DNA from: Tillus elongatus
Lineage: Eukaryota > Arthropoda > Insecta > Coleoptera > Cleridae
Reading direction: 5' to 3'
Assembly (NCBI GenBank): GCA_964006375.1
Contig: OZ023269.1
Span: forward strand, 125,930,723 to 125,994,722
DNA: 64,000 bases
Part shown: positions 32,990-44,524 of the stretch, piece after piece
How the letters are laid out: each line of letters starts with the position of its first letter
How positions within the stretch are numbered: the first letter of the stretch is position 1
Program-made: the position numbers and the translations under genes
The notes under the pieces: generated by a model
The model's database searches: none
What the model was told of the DNA's origin: nothing
What the model saw: only the letters and a program-made list of their open reading frames with translations

Positions 32990-34262
32990 TCTGTAACGGT
33001 ATTAGCTAATTTTCTTGTACAAAATATTATTTTAGAGAGAGAATGATTTTAATAAATTTTCTTTGAGGAAACATTTGTTGCAAATTTTTGTATAAAAATT
33101 ATTCAATTGATGGAACATTTTTGTAACGAAATTCGTCGAAAATTAGGTTTCAATGGATTTTCGTGAAAACAGATTATTTTATTTTTAATTTTAATTACAG
33201 ATTTGGTATATAATTTAAATTTTATGCATTCTTTTAGCAAAATTTTGTGTACAAGATATTTAGCCAGTATTTGCAGAACTTTTTTTGTGCTTCGTAGAAA
33301 TCAATTTTTGTAAGAACTTTTTGTGAAATTTGGTAACTAATGATAAATATTTAATAAGTTAAAAATGTTTACGGATTTTCTTGAAAAATTGTTTGCAAAT
33401 TTTCATGAAATTGAGTGTCGAAAAAGAATCTCGGTGGTTCAGGGGTAAGATTGTGTGCCTCTGAACCGAAGGGTACTGGGTTCGATCCCAGGGTACTCCT
33501 TTCACTTTTTCAGTAGAAACTGTAAAATTAACACCAACCGAGGTTCTGACATTGTATTTGAGCAAGTTGAATGTCTGCAAGTTCCGCCCTTCGGAGGGGG
33601 CGTAAAGACGTCGGTCCCGTGTTCATGCGATGTTGGGCACGTTAAAGATCCCTACCCTCCTTACAGAAAGGCATGGGTTCGGCAACATTTCCAGGATAGT
33701 GAGGTGAAACTGCTCCCTGGCGTCGGTGATTAGCCATAGTCGCGGAAATAGGCCGACGTTAAAAGAAACAAAAACACACACAAAAAGTGTCGAAAAAGTT
33801 TTTGTGGAAAATTATATTTTGGTAGGTGGGTAAATAACTTAAAATGGTTCTTTGGCCAGGAAAATCTGGCTAGTTTTTTAAATTTATTTAATTTGCTTTT
33901 ATTAGCGAATTTTCTTGTACAAAATGATCTTTTATTAGCGAATTTCCTTATTAATGGATTTAATGAATTTTCTTTAAAGAAACATTTTTTGAGGATTTTT
34001 TTATGAAAAATTATTCAATTGATGGAACAGTTTTTAAACAAAATTCGTCGAAAATAAGGTTTTAATGGATTTTCGTGCAAATTATTTTATTTTCAATTTT
34101 AATTACAGTAATTTCAATTTTATGTATTCGTTTAGTAACATTTTGTGTAAAAAATACTTAGCCAAATTTGATGTCTGCTTTCATCAAAAAAAGACCTATT
34201 TGTCGTTAAAAATATTTTTATGAAAATTCACTACCATAGCGCAGGCTGAGTACTGACTTTTT
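32990..34262 (+). mobile_element. HINE-like variant C body and 3' end, split by a SINE
   Basis: Motifs AATTCGTCGAAAATAAGGTT and TATTCAATTGATGGAAC occur at about 33100 and 34010. The 3' end is at about 34213-34260 (GAAAATTCACTACCATAGCG with a decayed hairpin). The same variant occurs at 39655-40030 (reverse) and 42700-43292. The SINE at 33427-33786 sits inside. Confidence 0.65.
33427..33786 (+). mobile_element. Complete tRNA-headed SINE with 12-bp target duplication
   Basis: Flanked by GTGTCGAAAAAG at 33415-33426 and 33787-33798. The head has an A-box-like TGGTTCAGGGGTAAG (33434) and a B-box GGTTCGATCC (33479-33488). The middle holds a GGCACGTTAAAGATCC block (33637-33652) that also appears in the relative at 38090. 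The tail is A-rich (AAACAAAAACACACACAAAAA). Length is about 360 bp. Relatives lie at 25180 and 38090. Confidence 0.88.
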
Positions 34263-34854
34263 TTGTAAATATCTTGAAATTTCCACAGTTAAGTGTTTTT
34301 CTGTCTACATTGCTACTATTTAAGGAGAAAAATTATACAAGTTTGCCAATTTAACCCATGTTTCATCTCCAGTAATAACGAAGTTAATTAAAGTGCGGAC
34401 TTAGTTTAGTGCAGCCTATATATTATGGTAGAAAGGCCCTATCCTTTGGTCTGTTATCCGTATATTCTTCAGGCATGTCCGCTTGTCTGTTGGTATATCT
34501 TGGCTCTTTTAATACCCTTATTTTTGGATCAATTTTATTCTAGGGTGTGTTTCAATTACACTAATTACCTATTAAGTTCTGACTCCTCTGCAATTGATAT
34601 AGCTTTGTTGGACAGGGTTTGAATAATTGTTCACTCCTCGTGCGGATGATGATTGGATTGTATACAAAGGTATCAATCAGTATAGACGGGGTTTCAATAT
34701 ATTGTATGTCCTAAGTCACCCGATGGCTTATGCTTCAGTAGTACACCGCGAAATGTTAGTGGCCCGTGGCATAATTGTCCATGTTAAACCTAATACTGTA
34801 ATGTATGTAATTGTTACATTTACATTTAGAGAATTTTAAAATCACTTTTTTATT
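34263..34854. other. No gene recognised
   Basis: Open frames of 65-70 codons at 34425 and 34627 have no recognisable homology. Confidence 0.4.
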
Positions 34855-37670
34855 ATTTTTTATTTCAACAACACACCACGAGGGCTTACAGCCTAAATAC
34901 TATCGTACCGTGGTTGTCGACAAGGAGGAAAGAGGCAACTTGTTAATTCTGGACTTGAAGGTTTGTAGGTTCGGAGGAGAAGGAAAAACATGTGCCGGCA
35001 AGGAATTCCACAACTTGGAAGTCCTCGGGACAAAAGAACGGGCATAACAAGATGTTCAATGTCTGGTGACCTGGACATAAAAGGGTGCATTCGCTCTGTT
35101 CCCCCGGTAGATCTGTCGGGGGCAGCAGGTGCAGGAACTATGGAAGAAAGCTCCTCTGAGCAGTGCCCGTGCAGATATTTATAAAAGAGAGAGAGGTCAC
35201 CAACGGCACGTCGGTGGGCAAGGGATGGAAGTCTTTGGGTGAGGGTAGGGTCACCGATGAGACGTATCGCTCTCTTCTGAATGGAGTCCAGGATAGCGAC
35301 TGTAGAAGTGGCAGCAGCACCTCAGCAGTATTCGAGGTTTGGTCTTATTTGTGAACTGTATAAAGTATAGAGATTAGCTGGTGAAAAGTATTTGTGAGCC
35401 CGAAAGAGGAAACCTAATTTCTTAGCAGCCGCTTTTGCAATTGATGTGACATGTTGGTGCCAATTGAAATTTCGATCCACAGAGATGCCAACAAGTGAAA
35501 AGGACTCATTAATTTGAATAACTTGGTTGTTTATTGTGATGGGTCTAGGGCTGGTGTATATCTTATGAGAAAGAAAGCATGACTGTCATTTGGTGGGGTT
35601 GAGTTGTACAAGGTTTCTACTTCCCCAGTCTAATATTTTTTGGAGATCCACGGTGATAGAACCCTCCAAGAGTCTGCGATCCTCATCTAATTGGGCTAAA
35701 AAGACAGGCTTAGAATATTGTATATTTGAGTGGAGGGTGCTGTCGTCCGCGTAACTGTGAACTGGGTTGGATGTGCTAGAGAGGAGGTCATTGATGTAGA
35801 GAATAAACAAAGTAGGGGCTAAAGCTGAACCTTGAGGAACTCCTGCATTAATTGGATACAGTTTAGAGCAATGGCCATCCACGACAACAGAAATGCTCCG
35901 GTTGGAGAGGAAATTTGCTGTTCACGTACAGAGTTCTGGTGGTAGGCCATAGGCCGGTAGTTTATGAAGCAGCGCTGCGTGCCAGACCTGGTCGAATGCT
36001 TTGGATATGTCTAGGGCGACAATCTGGGATTCGCCGTGTAGTTCCATAGACTTGTTCCAAGAATCGGTGACAAAGGAGAGGAGGACGGCAGTTGATCTGC
36101 GCTGACGGAATCCACACTGCCTGTCGTGGATTAGACTGTGTTTTTTAGGAAAATTTAGTTAGTAATTCGGTGTTTCTATATTTTTCCATCACTTTAGAGA
36201 TGACTGAAAGGAGAGAAATAGGCCTGTAGTTGCTAGGAAGCGCTTTCGATCCTTTCTTGGGGACGGGTTGTACTCGAGCAGTTTTCCAGTTACTAGGAAA
36301 TATGCCTCTATTGTAAGATGTCTGAAACAGATGAGTCAGGACAGGAGCAAGTTATGGTGCGAATTTTTTGAGAATAATTGCTGGGATCTGGCCAAGGCCA
36401 GAGGCTTTCCTGGTATTAAGAGAAGAGAGCATCTTTCGTAACTTTTTAGTTTTGAAAATGATATCCGTCATTTTATGCGCGACATTGGGGACTGTTGGCG
36501 GTTAAACATTTGGAGGTGGGTTGAAAGTAGAATTGCCGGCGAATAACGAGGCAAAAAGTTGAGCTTTGCCCAGGGCGGTAGAAATAATTTCATCCCCTGA
36601 GACAAGAGGTGGGAACGTACTCTTGCAGAAATTATTCCCAATAGATTTAGCGAGAGTCCAGAAGGGTTTGCTGTCGCTGGAGCTTAAGAGGACTTTGTTT
36701 TTTATGTGGTTATTAAACGAGTTTTTTGCCTCAGAAGGAATGCGGACATAGCGGTTTCTTGTGTCGTTCAATGCTTGACGGTTTTCTTAACTGGGATTGT
36801 GTAGAAGCTTTTTGTGAGCTTTGACCTTTTCAAGTCTGGCCTTGCCACAGGATTTAGAGGACCAGAGCTTTTGAGTGGCTGCAGAGGTTTTCTGTGTAGG
36901 TGGAATAAATAATTCCATGCCAGCTTGGATAATTTCGGTGACGTTTTGTGAGATATCAGGGGGGTCAGGATGAGAAAAGCATACAGACGCCTATGGAAAT
37001 GAGGAAAAGTAATCTCGCATTTCGTCCCAGTTCGCGGATTTGTAGTGCCAAACGATACGTGGGTGTGATGACTGTGTGACCTCGGGTTGCATTGCGCAGG
37101 AAGCAGTGACCATGCCGTGGTTTGAGCGACCCAGGTGGGCAGTGACTGATATCTTATAGCAGTCAGGATTTGTAGTAAGAAGGAGATCCAAGGGATTTGA
37201 GCTTTGTGTTGGGATGCGAGGTTGCTGAACCATATTGGCTAAAGAATTGCTGACTGCAAAGGCCTCCGCTGTTCTTCTTTGTGGATCGGTTTTTAAAGAT
37301 CCTAGCCATTTCTTATTATGGACATTGAAGTCACCAAGAATAGTGACCTCGGAGGAAGGATATTCAGAAATCAGATGGTCGGTTTTTTCAGAAAGTTAGT
37401 CAAAGAGCTGGACAAAGTTGTTGTCAGAAGGTGACCGGTAAATGCAACAGATGAATTTAGTTGCAGCCCTGAGAGTGAGTTTTATCCATAGTATGTCTTT
37501 TATTCCAGCTTCTGAATTGGGGAGTCTGGTGCAGGGTAGATTGCTACGGACGTACGCGCACACGCTTCCATGCTATCTAAAAGAAGTAAGGAGCTCATAC
37601 CCCGGGAAATTAAGGTGATTAGTGACTGTTTTGGCACTGATTTGAGTTTGAGAAAGAGTAGTTGGGGCCT
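34855..37670 (-). pseudogene. LINE family A, longest copy (endonuclease + RT)
   Basis: From 37670 down: endonuclease middle part (SQTQISAKTVTNHL, CIYRSPSDNN, TILGDFNVHNKKW, SSNPLDLLLTTNP, LGRSNHGMV), linker (PFWTLAKSIGNNF, FPPLVSGDEI), RT, motif A region near 36000, motif B AGVPQGSALAPTLFILYIND (about 35840), motif C SYADDSTL (about 35755), the downstream SVDRNFNWHQH region and a C-terminus near 34893. The 3' end GTTGTTGAAATAAAAAA is at about 34860. The endonuclease N-terminus is missing, so the copy is 5'-truncated. Several stops and frameshifts occur. Confidence 0.9.
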
Positions 37671-37674
37671 ATTA

Positions 37675-38089
37675 GCCTAGAGAAAATTGTGGACGGAGTT
37701 CCGGTTAGAATTAAGGCCACATATATTCGAGAAGGATATTGTAAATCTCGATGCTGGCGCCCCCTGTACACTCCTCTCCCGGAGATCCGAATGGAGGGGT
37801 ATTTTACCTTCGAAATCTTTTGCACAAGGAGGAAATATTATCATTTTTGCTTATAAGGGAAACCGACTCATACACCAGAATCGGAAACGTCCGTTGGGAC
37901 TTCACCTGCCCCTTGATGTAAGGGGTGGTACCTCCTCGGCCGTAAAAAAAATCCTTTACTATCACGTAAAGGAACATTCCACTACCACCACTTGAAAATA
38001 AATCAAAATTATGTTACATTTGTAACTAAAGTAACAAAAAGACTTGATAGTCTTTACAAATTTTAAATAGTAGACAGAAAACCATGTTT
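37675..38089. other. No gene recognised
   Basis: Three overlapping open frames (64-102 codons), none recognisable. A short hairpin lies near 37950-37975 (CTTTAC...GTAAAG). Confidence 0.4.
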
Positions 38090-38295
38090 TAGCTTTTCCG
38101 TTCTTCGAAGGGGGCGTATTACCGTTGAATCCGTGTACCATGCGATCTTGGACACCTAATTGTTCCCTACCCTGATTAGAAGAAACAGGGTTCACGCAAA
38201 AGTAATGGTTGGTGAGATGAAACTGCTCCATAGCGTCAGTTGTTGGCCATAGTCGCAGAAATAAACTGACGTGAAAGACCTGAAACATACAGTCG
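38090..38295 (+). mobile_element. Diverged copy of the 33427 SINE family, 3' part
   Basis: TTCTTCGAAGGGGGCGTA, CATGCGATCTTGG, TGAAACTGCTCCATAGCGTC and GCCATAGTCGCAGAAATA align with 33585-33760. The tRNA head is missing. Confidence 0.75.
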
Positions 38296-38800
38296 CAGCA
38301 TCAACAGTTTGAATTTGAATTTTTAATTTTCCAGTAAATTATTTAGAGAAGTACTTGGGTAAACATTATTTTAAAAAGTATCTCTAATAAATGCTAGGTC
38401 TCTTAGTTCTTTTCAGCAGATGCCTATGAAAATTCAATAGGCAGTAGTTGAACTGGAAACTAAAACCGATAGAGAAGTTCTCATGTATTCTGCTAGTTAT
38501 TCATTGATAATTCTCTGAAGTTTATAGGTCAAATAGTTACTAAATAAGTGTAACTAGAACTTGAACAAGTTTTCAAGTTTGATCAGTAGCTGGTTAGTGG
38601 TTTCTGTGAGTCAGTCGGAGAGAAAATTCTCGTAAATTGTAGCTCATCATGGAAGCGAATACTTTCACACAGTTAAAATTGCTAATTTTTGGACACAAAG
38701 GAATTGTAGGGAAAATTATACGTTTAATTCTGTTAACGCTGGTATACGAGGGTTACTTGGATAATTTTATTATATAATAACACGAACGACTTTTTATATT
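38296..38800. other. No gene recognised
   Basis: Nothing identified before the truncated HINE-like head (AGTGAATTTTAGTAGAAAC) at 38804. Confidence 0.4.
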
Positions 38801-38862
38801 TTAGTGAATTTTAGTAGAAACAATTGGAGAAACCCAAATCACCACAACACATATTTCAGAGA

Positions 38863-38903
38863 CCTTACGATCGTTTCGTTGACAATGTCAACATCTTCAG
38901 AGG
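38863..38903 (-). ncRNA. Hammerhead-like motif (left arm)
   Basis: Mirror image of 39249-39289 with identical core bases. Confidence 0.5.
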
Positions 38904-39248
38904 AAGAAAATTCTAAACTAAAAAACTAGCTCTATTAAAAGATGAGTTGAGTTGATGTTGTTTATCTCACCAGATGTCTTTGTCGGCATGATCCAATATC
39001 CACATAGTAAATTTCTATATCGAAAGGGAACGTGCAGATTCCTTAAAGAACTCGGTCCCTTTAAACCTATATTAGATAGGGGCTCATAAATCTGTCGACC
39101 AGAAGATTAAAGCAGGTCTACGACCTCGCAATTTCACTACACAATAAACAAACGATCGTTCTTGGACGACAATTTTACTTCGGACTAGTTCGTTTACCTT
39201 AACGCGATATAAATACACGTGAGCTAGTTTTTTAGTTAGAAATTTCTT

Positions 39249-39289
39249 CCTCTGAAGATGTTGACATTGTCAACGAAACGATCGTAAGG
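39249..39289 (+). ncRNA. Hammerhead-like motif (right arm)
   Basis: Stem I CCT (39249-39251) with AGG (39287-39289); CTGAAGA at 39252-39258; one extra T (39259); stem II GTTGAC with GTCAAC (6 bp, loop ATT); GAAA; stem III strand ACGATCGT; then A39286 as cleavage base. Everything fits except the inserted T between A9 and stem II and the short stem I. Confidence 0.5.
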
Positions 39290-39374
39290 TCTCTGAAATA
39301 TGTGTTGTGGTGATTTGTGTTTCTCCAAGTGTACTTATTAGTGCTCATCACAGGTTCCAGTTTTCACATAGAGA

Positions 39375-39535
39375 AACAATCACTAATGAGGACTCGCGAC
39401 TTTTGCATTTTGTAATAAATATAGATAAACTAACCCTGGATATGGGTTCTAGATTCGCGTTCATTTGAAGAAATTTATTCAAAAATCGAGATCTCCTCAT
39501 TGATGAATTTTTTTAAAAGAAAATTGACAACAACA
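39375..39535 (-). mobile_element. Decayed HINE-like copy, head region
   Basis: CACTAATGAGGACTCGCGAC at 39371 faces the complement GTCGAGATCTCCTCATTG-like block at 39487-39505, so two heads face each other around a short centre. The TA core is lost. Confidence 0.55.
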
Positions 39536-39654
39536 TTAAATTAAAAAATATTCCAAATTACCATACTAGCCTATAAATCTAATGTAAAAATTAAACTAAA
39601 AAATATTACAAATTGCCATACTAGCCTATATATCTAATGTAAAATTAAACTAAA

Positions 39655-40035
39655 AAGTCTGGACGCAATAAGTGCGTTATGGTAGTGAGTTTTCATTAAA
39701 ATATTTTTAATGGCAGATATGTCTTTTTTTAATAAAAGCAGGCATCAAATTTGGCTAAATATTTTTTACACAAAATTTTTCTAAAAGAATACATCAAATC
39801 CAAAATATATACCTAATCTGTAATTAAAATTGAAAATAAAATAATTTGTTTGCACGAAAATCCATTCAAACCTTATTTTCGACGAGATTCGTTTAAATAA
39901 TGTTCCATCAATTGAATAATTTTTCATACAAAAATTCGCAAAAAACGTAACTTCAAAGAAAATTCATTAAATTCATTTATAAGAAAACTCGCTATACAAA
40001 AACATTTTGTGCAAGAAAATTAACTAATAGAAATA
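39655..40035 (-). mobile_element. HINE-like variant C, 3' part
   Basis: 3' end AAGTCTGGACGCAATAAGTG at 39655, then GGTAGTGAGTTTTCATTAAA. The body matches 34010-34250 in reverse. Confidence 0.75.
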
Positions 40036-40404
40036 GAAATAAATTAAATAAATTAAAAAATATTTAAAATCTGATCTAAATACAGAACTAGATACTTTTC
40101 CTGTGGCTTCACAGAGAACATTCTTTTGCCTGTGGATGCTTTAAACATAAAATCCGGTTGTAGAGAAGAAAACAACCTCTACTCATGTTACAAATCTCTA
40201 GGTCTATGTTAACTGTGGCATGGTTTTACGAACTAAGTACAACAACAGCTACTATGAAACTTGAATTAAAAGTCTTAAAAGTGTTTATCATTCATTTTCA
40301 ACAAAAAGTCGCTAAAAATATATTGGAATTACGCAATCTGATCAGATAACGTTAAATGGAACCAAAGACAGAAAAAAATTTAAAAAAAGTTAAAAGAGAA
40401 ATTC

Positions 40405-40495
40405 AGTCAGTGGTGAGATTTGAAGCCGTGCCCCTTCGCTCATTAGACAGGGATACTAATCACTACACAACGTATTGCTTCTGGCAAACTGTAAT
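40405..40495 (-). mobile_element. tRNA-like SINE head inside repeat
   Basis: On the minus strand TAGTGATTAGTATCC (A-box-like) and GGCTTCAAATCTCAC (B-box-like). The same head occurs at 41995 and 54355. Confidence 0.55.
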
Positions 40496-40589
40496 AAAGA
40501 AAAATAGATAACCGATAATGGTATTAAGTTATTTATTTGTAATATGTAAGGTCTTTAGAGACAGATTTTTCAGTTAATTTAACAAATGC

Positions 40590-41055
40590 GCCTTTTGATT
40601 TTAAAAGATTTCTTCAAATGAGTGCAAACTAGATCCCCTAGAATCCATATCCTGCGTTAGTATAAATTTTTATCTGTTTACATATATACAGGGTGACGCA
40701 TTTCTACGGTAAACCTAACTATAATTGTTATTATACAAGATACGAGAAAAAATTCTATACTTTAATTATAGCGTGTCTTGAGCTGCATCTTATAAAATTA
40801 TTTTGACAATCACAGGGTGGCCCATAAGTCAGTCGTGATAACTACAATTTGCATTTTATTTATTTATTATATTATATTTATTTTCGGAAAATTTTTGTAC
40901 ATTTTCGAACAATAAGTTCTTTTGATAAAATATGGTACACTGTTTTTACTATATAGGTTAGAGTACCGATCACCAGATTGTTGCCTGCTTACTTTAAAGA
41001 GAAACATTTTTATGAAAATTCACTTCCATACGCACTTGCTGTGTCCAGACTTTCG
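40590..41055 (+). mobile_element. HINE-like copy with mariner-like tip in the core
   Basis: Box GAGTGCAAACTAGATCCCC, then ATATATACAGGGTGACGCATTTC at 40681 instead of a long TA tract, body TTGAGCTGCATCTTATAAAA, and 3' end GAAAATTCACTTCCATACGC at about 41010-41050. The same arrangement recurs at 50905-51262. Confidence 0.7.
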
Positions 41056-41192
41056 TTTCTTAAACTACATTTAAAGTTACAGCAACTCTCCCTAAAATGT
41101 TTTTACTTGTTAATAACGACAAAAAAAACGATTCATATAACAGTTGTAACTTTATGAAAAAATATGTACAAATGTTCAAGCAGTGGCGACTT

Positions 41193-41290
41193 GTTAGTGA
41201 ATTTTCTTTAAAAATTCACTAATGAGAAGATCTCGACAACTGAGCGCGAACTAGGCCCCGTATAACACTTATCCGGGGTCAGTTTCAATT

Positions 41291-41384
<94 letters not shown>

Positions 41385-41935
41385 ACCGATAACTCAAAAA
41401 ATAGTGGGACGATTTTGATAAAATTTGGTAGGTAAATTCTTTTTGCAAGTGGCTTGGATAAGTTTGTTAGCCAGGAAAAGCGCACTAGTTTTTAGGTTTT
41501 CTTTTGGAAAAAAATTCATATCTCTGAAAATAACAAAGTTATGGCAACCAAATTTGCCAGACTGGTTTATTTTGTAAAAAACAAACTCTGTACCAAAAGC
41601 TAGCTCCCTAGCTTGAAAGAAAAATGTTATAGGCTTAATAAAGCCACATTTTAGTGCCACTAAAAGTTAGAGAAGACGCAATACCAAAATTGTATGTATT
41701 AAACACAATCTATTAAATATTACGGACAACGTTTATCTTTTCTTGGCGCAAAAAGTTTAAGAAGTACCAGAAAGATTACGTTGAAAATTTTAGAATTTTT
41801 CTGCTATAAATGTCAAACTGGAGATTTGAAACGTGACAATTAGTATTGTGGTTTATAAATAGTAAGTTTTGCATAAAATGTATATTAAAATGTTTTAAAT
41901 TTATGCTTCACTTCTCATTTGTTAAAATAGTTGGC
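41193..41935 (+). mobile_element. HINE-like copy with TA core
   Basis: Head TTAGTGAATTTTCTTTAAAAATTCACTAA (41195-41222), GAGCGCGAACTAGG at about 41240, TA core 41295-41381, body CGATAACTCAAAAAATAGTGG. The downstream part (41690-41910) matches 800-985. Confidence 0.82.
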
Positions 41936-41994
41936 AAATCTGCCTCTAAAGACCTTACATTTTACAAATAAATAACTTAAGACCATTATCAAAC

Positions 41995-42080
41995 AAGGCT
42001 TACAGTGGTGTAGTTGTTAGATGCACGGCTGATGAGCGAAGGGACGCCAGTTCAAATCTCACGCTGACTTAATTTCTCTC
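41995..42080 (+). mobile_element. tRNA-like SINE head
   Basis: AGTGGTGTAGTTGTTAGATGC (A-box-like) and CCAGTTCAAATCTCAC (B-box-like) about 35 bp apart, as in tRNA-derived promoters. Confidence 0.55.
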
Positions 42081-42452
42081 TCAACTTTTTTTAAAACTTT
42101 TTGTCGTCTTCGTTTCAATTTTATTGTTATCTAATTAGATTGTGTAATTTCAATATGTTTTAGCGACTTTTTGTTGAAAATGAAAGGTAGGCACTTTTAA
42201 GACTGAATTTATATTTAGTAGGAGCTGTTGTTGCCCTTATTTGGTAAAACCGTTCCACAGTTAACATAGACGTAGAGATTTGTGACATCAGAAGAGGTTG
42301 TTTTCTTGTCTACGACCGGAGTCAATTTTTAGAGCATCCACACACAAAATAATTGTCTCTGTGAAGCCACAGAAAAAGTATCTAGTTCTGTATTTAGATC
42401 AGATTTTGAATATTTTTTAATTTATTTAATTTATTTTTATTTGCCTAATATT

Positions 42453-42649
42453 AAGTACACTTGGAGAAACTTTAATCACCACAACACATATTTCAGAGAC
42501 CTTACGATCGTTTCGTTGACAATCTCAACATCTTCAGAGGAAGAAAATTGTGAATTTGCTTCCTCTGAAGATGTTGACATTGTCAACGAAACGATCGTAA
42601 GGTCTCTGGAATATGTGTTGTGGTGATTTGATTTTCTCCAAGTGTACTT
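42453..42649. repeat. Near-perfect palindrome of PLE terminal repeats
   Basis: Arms 42453-42545 and 42557-42649, with only an 11-bp centre, are inverted copies of the hammerhead-bearing repeat. Hammerhead-like cores lie at 42491-42535 (minus; one stem II base changed) and 42562-42602 (plus). Both strands are open through the arms because of the symmetry, not because of coding. Confidence 0.8.
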
Positions 42650-42699
42650 ATTAGTGCTCATCACAGGTTCAAGTTTTCACATAGTTTGCTAATATTCTT

Positions 42700-42915
42700 G
42701 TAAAAAATGTTTTAATAGCGAATTTTCTTATAAATGAATTTAATAAAATTGTCTTTAAAGAAACATTTGTTGCGAATTATTTTATGAAAAATTATTCAAT
42801 TTTTGAAACATTTTTGAAAAGAAATTCGTCAAAAATAAGGTTTTAATGGATTTTCGTGCAAACAAATTATTTTATTTTCAATTTTAATTACAGATTAGGT
42901 ATATAATTTGAACTT
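42700..42915 (+). mobile_element. HINE-like variant C body
   Basis: AATTCGTCAAAAATAAGGTT and TTCAATTTTAATTACAGATT match 33130-33230 and 34030-34110. Confidence 0.65.
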
Positions 42916-42917
42916 TA

Positions 42918-43175
42918 TGTACTCTATGTGAAAACTGGAACTTGTGATGAGCACTAATAAGTACACTTGGAGAAACCCAAATCACCACAACACATATTGC
43001 AAAGACCTTACGATCGTTTCGTTGACAATGTCAACATCTTCAGAGGAAGAAAAATTCTGGAATTCATAATTCAGAATTTTTCTTCCTCTGAAGACATTGT
43101 CAACGAAACGATCGTAAGGTCTCTGAAATAATTGTTGAAGTGATTTGGGTTTCTCCAAGTGTACTTACTTTATGT
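42918..43175. repeat. Second palindrome of PLE terminal repeats
   Basis: Left arm 42918-43060 (hammerhead-like core on the minus strand, 43006-43046) and right arm about 43075-43175. The right arm has lost TGTTGA from stem II, so only the left core could fold. The palindrome interrupts the HINE-like variant C body, which resumes at 43176. Confidence 0.75.
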
Positions 43176-43292
43176 ACTCTTAGCAAAATTTTGTGTAAAA
43201 AATATTTAGCAAAATTTGATGCCTGCTTTCATTAAAAACATTTTAATGAAAATTCACTACGATAATGCACTTGCTGCGGCCACTCTTTTATT
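43176..43292 (+). mobile_element. HINE-like variant C 3' end
   Basis: CAAAATTTTGTGTAAAAAATA, GCCTGCTTTCATTAAAAACA, GAAAATTCACTACGATAATGC and a decayed hairpin, ending about 43292. Confidence 0.7.
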
Positions 43293-43294
43293 TC

Positions 43295-43766
43295 TTTTTC
43301 TCCTTTCATTACCTGGATATTATAAAAGTAGGCCTCGTATATCGACTACCTGAAAACTTATGTAGTAGCATTTAGCTTTGAAATGTGTTTCTCGGTAACA
43401 CATAATGTAGTAGTTTCTAATAATGAACAACATAATATAGGAAAATAAAGGTCGTTGTAGAGAATATTGATGCATGTATGGGAACTTGGTGTAATTAGGT
43501 ATTTTTATTTTCCCTATTCAATAGACAAGAACGTCTCTCAATTAAAGGTGCGGCACTATAATACATCGAAATGTGGAAATAAATCAATGGCTTTGAAATA
43601 TGGCAATTATTGCACTTAACATGATATAAATGTCAACTTTAATTGCATTTACGTAGATTTGCAGCCCTATTTGTGATCTAATAATAGCATAAGCCTTTTT
43701 AATTGGGTGGTTTTGGTTCAAATTTCATCCAGGGTGGGCAACACTCGGCATAGCAAAGAACTCAGC
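43295..43766. other. No gene recognised
   Basis: Nothing identified. Confidence 0.4.
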
Positions 43767-43861
43767 GTTTTAGTGAATTTTCGTAGAAAAATATTCGTTA
43801 AATGAGCGGGAACTAGGACTCCTAGCACCAATACGCCGGGTTAGGCCAATTTTTATATGTT

Positions 43862-43943
<82 letters not shown>
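43767..43943 (+). mobile_element. HINE-like head and TA core, cut by mariner
   Basis: Head TTTTAGTGAATTTTCGTAG (43769), GAGCGGGAACTAGG, TTTTTATATGTTTATG and TA tract 43865-43942. The mariner tip follows within six bases. Confidence 0.75.
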
Positions 43944-43947
<4 letters not shown>

Positions 43948-43950
<3 letters not shown>

Positions 43951-44524
43951 TGTGTCCCAAACTGGATGGGATCTCCGTTATTATTAGAGATAGGGAGACG
44001 GTTATATTAGCAATGCTTTGTAGAATTTCATGCTCGTTCCAAATATTACCTGTATTTTGCCCTGCTTCTTTTCGTTTTCAAGTTATTTTGAAAAAAAACA
44101 AAGTTTGTCGATTTCTTTTTTCTTCAATATCTAAGTAGGCGTTATCTGATATGTCTAAGACTTTCACATTATTAGGACACTTTTTACAGAGTAATCTTTT
44201 TGTGCTATTCTCAAATTTTGATTGTCATTTCTTTTTGAGCTACAGGTATCAACGTTTGTTTTTATTATGGCAGCCATATTGGATTTTTGCTCATGTCATA
44301 GCGTGTGAAAAGAGCTTTCCAATGATGTACAACATGCTTGAGAAATCTTGTAATTGCACTGACAATTTTGAGAAAAACCGTTTTGAGGATAGTCCTACCA
44401 GAAAACAAATGACAAAAAACAGTGTTCAAAAAGCAGTAGGCCATGGAGTATAACAATAGACTTCTACTTTTAACATAATTTTCCGTAATGATTCACGATA
44501 AAAAAAAATTGTGATTTAATTTAC
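43948..44524. repeat. Left terminal inverted repeat
   Basis: Mirrored by 46404-46966. Confidence 0.85.

Larger units (their letters stand above)
38818..39372. mobile_element. Inverted pair of PLE terminal repeats with central spacer
   Basis: Left arm 38818-38940 and right arm 39221-39372 are inverted copies of the hammerhead-bearing repeat (GAGCTAGTTTTTTAG...HHR...TTTCTCCAAGTGTACTTATTAG). The ~280-bp spacer contains GATATAAATACACGTGAGC (39208-39226), a plausible TATA box ahead of the right arm. No coding sequence. This could be a PLE deletion derivative retaining both ends. Confidence 0.65.

Noticed and set aside
33430..33500. Functional tRNA gene
   Set aside because: Cloverleaf is poor and the segment is the head of a SINE with its own tail and target duplication.
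38818..38860. CTGTGATGAG...GGAGAAAC in the PLE repeat as a second ribozyme core
   Set aside because: C3 would be G, breaking the C3-G8 pair, and no stem II closes against GAAA.
42025..42045. CTGATGAGCGAAGG as a hammerhead box
   Set aside because: No GAAA follows at the right distance; the sequence is part of a tRNA-like SINE head.
42441..42664. Overlapping plus and minus frames of ~60 codons
   Set aside because: Mirror images produced by the palindrome, not coding.
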